From Chromatiaceae bacterium (GTDB lineage: Bacteria > Pseudomonadota > Gammaproteobacteria > Chromatiales > Chromatiaceae), in the NCBI GenBank assembly GCA_016880695.1, contig JAEHCY010000194.1, positions 1 through 6,166 of the forward strand: a stretch of DNA of 6,166 nucleotides, given 5' to 3'. Below the pieces are notes generated by a model. That model was given only the letters and a program-made list of their open reading frames with translations, was not told the DNA's origin and did no database searches. Of this stretch, positions 1 to 5,325 are shown one piece after another (position 1 is the first letter of the stretch; each line of letters opens with the position of its first letter). Made by a program: the position numbers and the translations under genes.

Positions 1-14
1 CCCCGTTCTTTTCA

Positions 15-32
15 ACCTAGATTCCTCTGTTG
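15..32. repeat. Left arm of 18-bp perfect inverted repeat
   Basis: These 18 bases, ACCTAGATTCCTCTGTTG, recur as an exact reverse complement at 176-193, 143 bp away. Identity stops sharply at both ends. An 18-bp perfect match at this distance is unlikely by chance. It may be a relic of a small mobile element or a duplicated, inverted fragment; no transposase gene is intact nearby. Confidence 0.75.
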
Positions 33-97
33 TGCCTTGCAATAAACGGGAAAAACATCGTATCGGCAATGTGTTACAGTGGATGTTCGCAAATGCG

Positions 98-115
98 CCA
101 CAGTTCCTTCTGTGG
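98..115. repeat. Small hairpin (CCACAG / CTGTGG) between the inverted repeat arms
   Basis: CCACAG at 98-103 and CTGTGG at 110-115 pair perfectly around the loop TTCCTT. TGCG (94-97) and CGCA (119-122) can extend the stem past a 3-base bulge. Its centre (about 106) nearly coincides with the centre of the 18-bp inverted repeat pair (about 104), so the two structures are nested. There is no T tract after it, so I do not call it an intrinsic terminator. Confidence 0.5.
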
Positions 116-175
116 TCTCGCAGAGGGTCCAAAAAAGCCGTTTCATCATAGTCAGTTGGCGACCACCGCGCCCTT

Positions 176-193
176 CAACAGAGGAATCTAGGT
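176..193. repeat. Right arm of 18-bp perfect inverted repeat
   Basis: CAACAGAGGAATCTAGGT is the exact reverse complement of 15-32. The rest of the 1-290 stretch holds no gene I can support. A minus-strand open frame runs through 12-365, but it overlaps the msrP start and resembles nothing I recognise as a whole. No clear sigma-70 promoter for msrP is visible here: a TTGACG at 215-220 has no matching -10 at the usual spacing. Confidence 0.75.
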
Positions 194-290
194 CCAACCG
201 TTTCGACTCTGCGGTTGACGGTGCGAAACCAAACCGCGGCGTGACTGGTCTCATGGGATAGGTGAACTCTAGGCATTCAGAAGTGACGCC

Positions 291-1250
291 GTGTTGATCG
301 GATCCCAAAAGAAGATACCATCCTCGGAGATCACGCCCCGCCGGGTGTGGGAGGATCGGCGGCATTTTCTGGCTTATTCCTCGGCGGGGCTCCTCGGTCT
401 CGCTTCCAGTGTATTCTGGGGGGCGTCGCCGCCAGGCACGCGGGGGGCGAAAATCCCTGGTCTGCTCAAGGGCCAGTTTAGCAGCGGGGAATCACCCACG
501 CCCTACGAGGACGTGACGCGCTACAACAACTTCGTGGAGTTCGGTGCCGACAAGCGAGATCCTGCGCTGCGGGCCGGTTCGCTCCGAACACGCCCCTGGA
601 CGCTTCGGGTGGAGGGGGAGTGCGACAAACCGGGGGACATCGGGATCGAGGACATACTCTCGGGGTTTGCGCAGGAGGAAAGGATCTACCGCCTGCGCTG
701 CGTGGAGGCTTGGGCCATGGTGATTCCCTGGGTGGGGTTTCCCTTGGGAGACCTGCTCAAGCGCTTCGGACCCACCGCCAAGGCCAAGTACGTAGCGTTC
801 GAAACCCTGCAGGATTCGGAGCAGATGCCGGGTCAGCGCCGCGCATCCCTCCGCTGGCCCTATGTGGAGGGCCTGCGGATCGATGAGGCCATGCACCCTA
901 TCACCCTGATTGCGACGGGCCTGTATGGGGAGGAACTCCCGAATCAGAGTGGTGCCCCCCTGCGACTCGTTGTCCCCTGGAAGTACGGCTTTAAGAGCAT
1001 CAAGTCCATCGTGGGTATCCGGTTTACGCAGAATCAGCCGGCGACGACCTGGAACCGTCTGCAGCCCGAAGAGTACGGTTTCTACGCCAACGTCAACCCC
1101 GATGTGGAGCATCCGCGCTGGAGTCAGCGTTATCACCGGATGATCGGAGAAGGTTGGTTGTCCCGCAAGCGAAAGACCGAGCTGTTCAACGGGTACGCCG
1201 ACGAGGTTGGCAGCCTCTACAGCGGCATGGATCTTAAGAGGTTCTACTGA
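291..1250 (+). CDS. msrP: Protein-methionine-sulfoxide reductase catalytic subunit MsrP (YedY)
   Basis: Periplasmic molybdopterin enzyme that reduces methionine sulfoxide in envelope proteins, taking electrons from the membrane haem protein MsrQ. The 319-residue product fits the family. The N-terminus carries a twin-arginine export signal: RRHFLA at residues 23-28, then a hydrophobic stretch ending near 45. The sulfite-oxidase-type molybdopterin fold is recognisable from YNNFVEFG (78-85), YRLRCVEAW (133-141), where C137 should be the molybdenum-ligating cysteine, [16 protein letters not shown] (221-236) and the C-terminal [11 protein letters not shown] (260-270). The GTG start at 291 is chosen because the first residues (IPSSEITP) match the usual beginning of YedY homologues. 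Its ribosome binding site is weak (AGAAGTGA). The stop codon lies 3 bp before the GTG of msrQ, so the two are almost certainly cotranscribed. The name rests on family motifs and the msrQ neighbour. Confidence 0.95.
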   Translation: MLIGSQKKIPSSEITPRRVWEDRRHFLAYSSAGLLGLASSVFWGASPPGTRGAKIPGLLKGQFSSGESPTPYEDVTRYNNFVEFGADKRDPALRAGSLRTRPWTLRVEGECDKPGDIGIEDILSGFAQEERIYRLRCVEAWAMVIPWVGFPLGDLLKRFGPTAKAKYVAFETLQDSEQMPGQRRASLRWPYVEGLRIDEAMHPITLIATGLYGEELPNQSGAPLRLVVPWKYGFKSIKSIVGIRFTQNQPATTWNRLQPEEYGFYANVNPDVEHPRWSQRYHRMIGEGWLSRKRKTELFNGYADEVGSLYSGMDLKRFY

Positions 1251-1253
1251 GCC

Positions 1254-1928
1254 GTGCCCGGGGCTCGCGCGGTGGAGGATCGCGTCATCCTGTGGCTGAA
1301 GGCGGCGGTATTCCTCGTGGCGCTCTCTCCGGGACTGTGGTTGTTCTGGCTCGGATGGCGGGATGAACTCGGTGCCAATCCGGTGGAGGCACTAAGTCGC
1401 GGGACTGGGGAGTGGACCCTGCGGTTACTGCTGGCCACCCTTGCCGTGTCGCCCCTGCGACGGCTCACGGGTTGGACGGTACTGCTTCGGTATCGGCGCA
1501 TGCTTGGGCTATTCGCCTTTTTTTATGGCTGCCTGCATGTACTGACCTATGTCGTCCTGGACCAATGGTTCGACGGGGCCGCGATGCTAGACGACATAGT
1601 GAAGCGGCCCTACCTCACGGCGGGGATGACGGCCTTTTTGCTCCTGGTTCCGCTGGCTACTACCTCCACCCGCGGGATGATGCTGCGGCTGGGCCGGCGC
1701 TGGCGAGCGCTGCACCGTCTGATATACCCGGCCGCGATGCTCGGGGTGGTCCACTTCCTCTGGCAGGCCAAGATCGATACCACGGAAGCCCTGGTTTATG
1801 CGCTCCTGCTGGCCCTACTATTGGCGATGCGGCTGCCTTGGCTGATCTCCCCTGTGCTCGCGGGTGGTTGCCCGCCGACGCGGCCGGAACGAACCCATCA
1901 ATCGGTATCTGCGATACGCTCACCGTAG
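1254..1928 (+). CDS. msrQ: Haem-b membrane subunit MsrQ (YedZ) of the MsrPQ system
   Basis: Inner-membrane cytochrome b of the ferric-reductase-like family that passes electrons from the respiratory chain or flavin to periplasmic MsrP. The product has 224 residues and about six hydrophobic segments (roughly 11-33, 55-66, 82-102, 120-136, 156-170, 177-200). Conserved histidines fall in GCLHVLTY (H95), ALHRLIYP (H154) and GVVHFLWQ (H167), matching the haem-ligand positions known for YedZ. It starts with GTG 3 bp after the msrP stop, so translation is probably coupled; a second in-frame GTG six codons later is an alternative start. The C-terminal tail beyond about residue 203 is polar and poorly conserved in appearance. 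Its last 31 bp overlap, on the opposite strand, the end of the TtcA-like gene. Confidence 0.93.
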   Translation: MPGARAVEDRVILWLKAAVFLVALSPGLWLFWLGWRDELGANPVEALSRGTGEWTLRLLLATLAVSPLRRLTGWTVLLRYRRMLGLFAFFYGCLHVLTYVVLDQWFDGAAMLDDIVKRPYLTAGMTAFLLLVPLATTSTRGMMLRLGRRWRALHRLIYPAAMLGVVHFLWQAKIDTTEALVYALLLALLLAMRLPWLISPVLAGGCPPTRPERTHQSVSAIRSP

Positions 1929-2637
1929 CGTAGCCCAGCGCGGACCAGATTGGCGCGTACCTGGCCGTAGTGCCGGCCGGTGGCCCGCAGGAGGTTTCTC
2001 GCGAGCTCCCGTTGGGTTTGATCCGCTTGGGGGCATCTGGGTGGAGGCTCCGGGAACCCAGCGGCTCGTGCAAAGCGCCCGAGCGCACCCTCGGCAAGGT
2101 AACCGAGGGGGCGAATGATTCGGGGACGTCCGCCAAAGTAGTTGCGAACGGGTGCCAGGGACTCGACTCGACCGTGAAAGCAAAGATTGAGGAGGGTGGT
2201 TTGGGCGAGGTCATCGGCATGGTGACCGTACGCCAGGGCGCTGCACCCCATCTCCGCTGCGGCCCCGAACAGGGTGCGGCGTCGGTTCCAGGTACAACGC
2301 TGGCAGCCGAACGGAGGGGATTCCCCCGGCTTCTGAAACGTCTCCGCCATGCGGTAGATGCATCCCTGCTCGCGCTGCCAGGACTCCAGGAGCGGATGTG
2401 CGGGTGTCTCGCGGCCGCGGGCATCGGCCGGACATGGATTGCCACCAGGTCGTAGGGGTCGCGACTCGTGCCGCGGCGCCAGTCCAACAGGCGCAGGAGG
2501 CTCAAGCTGTCCTTTCCGCCGGACACCGCGACCGCAATCCGCTCGCCCGGGCGGATCATCTGGTACGCGTAGATCGCGCGGTTTACCTCTTTGAGTAACC
2601 AGTAAGCGATGCTGCGGCGGGGGTCCTGGCTGGTCAC
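1898..2637 (-). pseudogene. ttcA: TtcA-like PP-loop tRNA thiolation protein, frameshifted
   Basis: TtcA-family ATPases adenylate and thiolate cytidine 32 in tRNA using a PP-loop and a [4Fe-4S] cluster. The first about 69 codons, from the GTG at 2637, carry the PP-loop SGGKDS (residues 39-44) and end in DLVAIHV. After that the frame turns to junk and homology continues in another frame: HPLLESW, the CxxC motif in FGCQRC, GHHADD, RPLGYL and PPRCPQ, to a stop at 1898. Restoring one base near 2410-2432 gives a 246-residue protein with cysteines at 112, 115 and 202, enough for the three-cysteine cluster known in this family. The start overlaps the NUDIX stop as GTGA, and GAGAGG (2645-2650) is a plausible ribosome binding site. 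Both halves look intact apart from the shift, so a sequencing or assembly error is as likely as true inactivation. TtcA-like paralogues of unknown tRNA target are an alternative identity. Confidence 0.85.
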
Positions 2638-3068
2638 CGGGGAGCCTCTCCCGTGTGGGTGGCGAGGGACTGGGCCCAGTCGAGGACGGCGCGCAGGCGG
2701 TCGTTGAGCCGCAGCCTGGCTTGGGGATAGCTCAGCCAGCGGAACTCATGGTGCTCTGGTCGGCCGAGCTCTGGATTGATGGGTAGGGCCACCTCGCCGG
2801 CCGGGGACTCGGCGAGGTAATAGCGTGCCACCTTGCCCTTGCCGTAGGCCGCGGTCTCGTGGAACCGCTCCCCCCAGGGGAACTGGAGGTCACGGAGGCT
2901 GGTTTCCTCGGTGACCTCGCGAATCGCAGTCTGCAAGGCGGGCTCCCCAGGCTCCGCCTCTCCCTTGGGGAAATCCCAGTAGCCGTAGCAGCGCAGGAGC
3001 AGATAGCGTGGCTCCCCCAACTGATGACGTAGCACGACAACCCCCGCCGAGCGTTTGGGCGCTGACAC
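2634..3068 (-). CDS. NUDIX hydrolase, bis(5'-nucleosyl)-tetraphosphatase (Ap4A hydrolase) type
   Basis: A 144-residue single-domain NUDIX enzyme. The NUDIX box spans residues 36-58: G36, E42, then REVTEET at 50-56 supply the metal-binding glutamates (consensus GX5EX7REUXEEXGU), with serine at 57 where glycine is usual. [13 protein letters not shown] before and in the box, and EHHEFRWL (105-112), resemble the asymmetrical Ap4A hydrolase (NUDT2-like) branch, so cleavage of Ap4A to ATP and AMP is the best guess. The exact substrate cannot be read from sequence, and dNTP or NDP-sugar cleavage is not excluded. The GTG start at 3068 lies 31 bp after the prk stop with no strong ribosome binding site, and no in-frame start exists in the gap. 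The stop overlaps the next gene's start by four bases (GTGA). It is probably the middle gene of a prk-nudix-ttcA operon. Confidence 0.88.
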   Translation of the reverse strand: MSAPKRSAGVVVLRHQLGEPRYLLLRCYGYWDFPKGEAEPGEPALQTAIREVTEETSLRDLQFPWGERFHETAAYGKGKVARYYLAESPAGEVALPINPELGRPEHHEFRWLSYPQARLRLNDRLRAVLDWAQSLATHTGEAPR

Positions 3069-3099
3069 GACTTTGGCTGGCCGAGGGGATTTTTGGCGC

Positions 3100-3987
3100 C
3101 TAGGCGACGTCTCCCAAGTGCCCGCGGCGGGTCATCAGATCGATGATCATCTCGGTGAGGACAAGTTCCATCGCGTACATCATCTTGCCGCCAGGAATTG
3201 CCAGGGTGTTGAAGCCGGTGATGGTAGCCCCTTCGATGAGCCCCTTGAGGTTGATCTTGTACTCCACCGAAGGCTTGTGCTTGAGGAAATGGATCAGAAC
3301 CAGACTCTGATCCGCGGTTGGAATACTGCGCACCATGAAGGGGTCAGAGGTATCGACCAACGGGACGCGCTGGAAGTTGATGTGGGTTTTGGAGAACTGG
3401 GGCACGATGTAGTGCATGTAGTCGTACATGCGCCGGTAGATGGTATCCATCACCGCCCCTGGCTGGTAGCCCCGCTCCTGGGTGTCGCGGTTGATCTTCT
3501 GGATCCACTCCAGGTTGATGGTGGGACAGACACCGATCAGGAGGTCCACCTCCTTCGCCATGTCGATCTCTTCGGTGATCACCCCGCCGTGCAACCCCTC
3601 GTAGAACAAGAGGTCGGTGCCGGTCGGTACGGGCTCCCACTCGGTGAAGGTGCCCGGTGCACCGCCGTAGAGGGCCGCCTCTTCCTCATCGTGGATATAG
3701 TGGCGGTGCATGCCGCTACCGTTCTCACCGTAACTACGAAACAGCTCCAACTGCTTGTCGAAGACGTTGCCGTCGGGGCCGAAGTGGCTCAGGTTCCGCC
3801 CTTCCTTCATGGCCTTGGGAACTTCTTTGCGCATGTCCTTGCGATCGTAGCGATGAAAGCTATCCCCCTCGATGAAGGCCGCGCGTGCGCCAACCCGATC
3901 AAAAATATGCTCCAACGCGCGCTTGACAGTGCTGGTGCCGGCCCCCGATGATCCGGTGACCGCCACGATGGGGTGTTTTCTCGACAT
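3100..3987 (-). CDS. prk: Phosphoribulokinase (Calvin cycle, bacterial class I type)
   Basis: Phosphorylates ribulose 5-phosphate with ATP to ribulose 1,5-bisphosphate, the substrate of Rubisco; cytoplasmic. The 295-residue length fits the octameric proteobacterial enzyme. Visible motifs: P-loop GSSGAGTST (12-20), EGDSFHRYDR (40-49) with D42 at the position of the catalytic base known in the Rhodobacter enzyme, LLFYEGLHGG (126-135), NLEWIQKINRD (158-168), and THINFQRVP (201-209). The ATG at 3987 is preceded by GAGGAG at 3996-4001. Heterotrophs such as E. coli carry a related PrkB of similar length, so the family alone does not prove autotrophy; however, the sequence looks closer to CBB-cycle enzymes (e.g. 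GTSTVK after the P-loop, HYIHDEEEAA at 96-105). No Rubisco or cbb regulator gene lies in the window. It is the first gene of the minus-strand cluster. Confidence 0.95.
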   Translation of the reverse strand: MSRKHPIVAVTGSSGAGTSTVKRALEHIFDRVGARAAFIEGDSFHRYDRKDMRKEVPKAMKEGRNLSHFGPDGNVFDKQLELFRSYGENGSGMHRHYIHDEEEAALYGGAPGTFTEWEPVPTGTDLLFYEGLHGGVITEEIDMAKEVDLLIGVCPTINLEWIQKINRDTQERGYQPGAVMDTIYRRMYDYMHYIVPQFSKTHINFQRVPLVDTSDPFMVRSIPTADQSLVLIHFLKHKPSVEYKINLKGLIEGATITGFNTLAIPGGKMMYAMELVLTEMIIDLMTRRGHLGDVA

Positions 3988-3995
3988 ATCGCAGT

Positions 3996-4001
3996 CTCCT
4001 C
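3996..4001 (-). promoter_or_regulatory. Ribosome binding site of prk
   Basis: On the minus strand this reads GAGGAG, with 8 nt to the ATG at 3987. It is the strongest Shine-Dalgarno match in the minus-strand cluster and supports the chosen start. Confidence 0.75.
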
Positions 4002-4024
4002 GTTCCAGCTCGTTGTTGCGGTTC

Positions 4025-4040
4025 GAAGGGGAGGCCCTTC
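4025..4040. repeat. GAAGGG-GAGG-CCCTTC hairpin in prk leader
   Basis: A perfect 6-bp stem (4025-4030 with 4035-4040) around a 4-nt loop. It lies 38-53 nt upstream of the prk start codon and would be in its 5' untranslated region if the weak promoter at 4053-4081 is real. It has no following T tract on either strand. Function unknown. Confidence 0.4.
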
Positions 4041-4052
4041 CCCGCGGCCCCG

Positions 4053-4081
4053 ATTGTGGGACTTGTCAGCGGGAATTTCCA
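4053..4081 (-). promoter_or_regulatory. Weak candidate sigma-70 promoter for prk
   Basis: On the minus strand TGGAAA (4076-4081) and CACAAT (4053-4058) are separated by 17 bp; each matches four of six consensus bases. It would start transcription about 60 nt before the prk ATG. The match is poor and another sigma factor or an activator-dependent promoter is equally possible. Confidence 0.25.
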
Positions 4082-4171
4082 TGTGCACCCGGCCCAGGCA
4101 TGACGCGCTGCGATCGACCCCGGGTTGGCTCTGGCGCGTTCCGCGGCATGCAGGCAGCCCTCGATCGCCGC

Positions 4172-4194
4172 AAGTGCCGGACCAAGCGGCACTT
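4172..4194. promoter_or_regulatory. Candidate operator: 8-bp inverted repeat upstream of dmeF
   Basis: AAGTGCCG (4172-4179) and CGGCACTT (4187-4194) form a perfect inverted repeat with a 7-bp spacer. It covers the place where the -35 element of the TATAAT promoter at 4207-4212 should lie (about 4184-4189), and no good -35 hexamer is present. This is the arrangement expected of a regulator binding site. Which regulator cannot be read; no regulator gene is adjacent. Confidence 0.5.
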
Positions 4195-4206
4195 CGCTGC
4201 GGGTCC

Positions 4207-4212
4207 TATAAT
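4207..4212 (+). promoter_or_regulatory. Consensus -10 box (TATAAT) of the dmeF promoter
   Basis: A perfect TATAAT lies 45 bp before the dmeF ATG in otherwise GC-rich intergenic DNA. The bases 17 bp upstream (AAGCGG) are a poor -35, so recognition may rely on a regulator at the 4172-4194 inverted repeat. Transcription would begin near 4219. Confidence 0.6.
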
Positions 4213-4215
4213 CTC

Positions 4216-4230
4216 CGGGGCCTAGCCCCG
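4216..4230. repeat. CGGGGC-CTA-GCCCCG inverted repeat over the dmeF transcription start
   Basis: A perfect 6-bp GC-only inverted repeat with a 3-base centre. It starts 3 bp after the -10 box, so it covers the predicted start site and the first bases of the leader. It could be an operator half-site pair or a 5'-end RNA hairpin. No T tract follows. Confidence 0.45.
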
Positions 4231-4244
4231 TAACGCGACCTTCC

Positions 4245-4248
4245 GGAG
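4245..4248 (+). promoter_or_regulatory. Ribosome binding site of dmeF
   Basis: GGAG within CGGAGA, 8 nt before the ATG at 4257; it supports this start over internal ATGs. Confidence 0.7.
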
Positions 4249-4256
4249 ACCGCAAC

Positions 4257-5258
4257 ATGCAGGTTCATCCCCTCGATCAATGGCAGCATGAGCACGCCTT
4301 CAACCTCGACGCTCAGGAAGGCGAGCGGCGCACGCGGCTGGTGGTGATCCTCACCGCCGTCACCATGCTGGTGGAGGTCGCCGCCGGGTTCCTCACCGGC
4401 TCCATGGCGCTGTTGGCGGACGGGTGGCACATGGGCACCCACGTGGCCGCGTTGACCATTGCCGTCTTCGCCTACCGCTATGCCCGTCGCCACGCCAATA
4501 ACCCCCAGTTCAGCTTCGGGACCGGGAAGGTGGGTGCCTTGGGCGGTTTTGCCAGCGCCGTGGCCTTGGCGGTGGTGGCGTTGATGATGGGGATGGAATC
4601 GATGGGGCGCCTGCTCTCACCGGAGGTCATCTATTTCGACCAGGCGATTCTGGTCGCGGTCATAGGACTCATCGTCAACCTGGTGAGTGCCCGGATGCTG
4701 CACGGGGCCGAAGGTCACGCCGAGCATGGGCATCACGACGACCAGGACGACCACGATCATGACGATCACGACCATGATCACCCCCATGACCACGCACACC
4801 ATCATGATCACAACCTGCGTGCGGCCTATTTCCACGTGCTGGCGGATGCCCTGACCTCGGTGTTGGCCATCATCGCGCTGGTGGCGGGCAAGCTGCTCGG
4901 GTGGGTGTGGATGGATGCGATGATGGGCCTGGTGGGAGCGGTGCTGATCACCCGCTGGGGCTACGGCCTGGTGCGGGAAACCAGCGGCATCCTGCTCGAC
5001 TCGATCCCGGACGCCAAGGTGCTCGGGGAGATCCGCCAGGCCATCGAGTCGGACCGCGACAACCAGATTGCCGATCTTCACCTCTGGCGCCTCGGCCCGC
5101 GCGATTATGGGGCCATCATCTCGCTGGTGACCCACCATCCCCACGACGCCCAGCACTATAAACATCTGCTCAGCCACGTTCCGCACCTGGGGCATCTCAC
5201 CGTCGAGGTCAACCGCTGCCAAGAGACCTCCTGCATGAGCGGGGTCAGTTCGGCCTAG
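4257..5258 (+). CDS. dmeF: Cation diffusion facilitator, DmeF-like divalent metal efflux transporter
   Basis: Inner-membrane proton-coupled antiporter expected to export Co(II), Ni(II) or other divalent metals. The 333-residue product has about six membrane segments (roughly 29-47, 50-74, 95-115, 128-148, 190-211, 215-235) and a C-terminal cytoplasmic domain (about 246-320). The DmeF-type features are the N-terminal WQHEHAFNLD (9-18), LLADGWHMGTH (52-62) in segment 2, and HVLADALTS (193-201) in segment 5. The transport site would be H58, H62, H193 and D197: HxxxH in segment 2, instead of the HxxxD common in zinc CDFs. Between segments 4 and 5 a loop at 149-185 holds 16 histidines plus many aspartates, a likely metal-binding or sensing loop. 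C321 and C326 near the end may also bind metal. Substrate is inferred from subfamily resemblance; zinc remains possible. The gene is divergent from prk and has its own palindromic promoter region; no dmeR regulator gene is adjacent. Confidence 0.9.
   Translation: MQVHPLDQWQHEHAFNLDAQEGERRTRLVVILTAVTMLVEVAAGFLTGSMALLADGWHMGTHVAALTIAVFAYRYARRHANNPQFSFGTGKVGALGGFASAVALAVVALMMGMESMGRLLSPEVIYFDQAILVAVIGLIVNLVSARMLHGAEGHAEHGHHDDQDDHDHDDHDHDHPHDHAHHHDHNLRAAYFHVLADALTSVLAIIALVAGKLLGWVWMDAMMGLVGAVLITRWGYGLVRETSGILLDSIPDAKVLGEIRQAIESDRDNQIADLHLWRLGPRDYGAIISLVTHHPHDAQHYKHLLSHVPHLGHLTVEVNRCQETSCMSGVSSA
4729..4811 (+). repeat. Low-complexity CAY/GAY tract encoding the His/Asp-rich loop
   Basis: A near-tandem run of GAC/GAT and CAC/CAT codons within dmeF, producing alternating aspartate and histidine residues (about 158-185). 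Such DNA is prone to length change by slippage, so loop length may vary between strains. Confidence 0.6.
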
Positions 5259-5325
5259 GCTCGGTACAGGAACTGAGAAGCGCTGACGCATCGAATGAAC
5301 GGTTGGTACGCGCTTGGTAGAAGCC

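Noticed and set aside
215..260. TTGACG as the -35 of an msrPQ promoter
   Set aside because: No acceptable -10 hexamer lies 16-18 bp downstream; the sequence there is GC-rich.
12..365. 117-residue minus-strand open frame over the left intergenic region
   Set aside because: It overlaps the msrP start, has no recognisable fold and no good ribosome binding site. Only a short motif-like stretch is of interest, treated as a speculative finding.
1660..2427. Continuation of the PP-loop frame past the shift, giving a 325-residue protein
   Set aside because: The sequence after DLVAIHV is rich in Arg, Pro and Ser with no TtcA features, while the neighbouring frame carries all of them; it also runs deep into msrQ antisense.
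3055..3951. 298-residue plus-strand open frame antisense to prk
   Set aside because: It is the mirror of a strongly conserved gene; the composition (Val/His/Asp-rich without domains) is typical of antisense shadow frames.
4085..4171. Possible tRNA or small RNA gene in the prk-dmeF gap
   Set aside because: No cloverleaf pairing or T-loop signature found; only short GC-rich complementary words.
5245..5276. TCAGTTC/GAACTGA stem across the dmeF stop as a terminator
   Set aside because: A 7-bp stem with an 18-nt loop and no T tract afterwards is too weak for an intrinsic terminator. The GCCTAGGC palindrome inside it is short and AvrII-like, probably chance.
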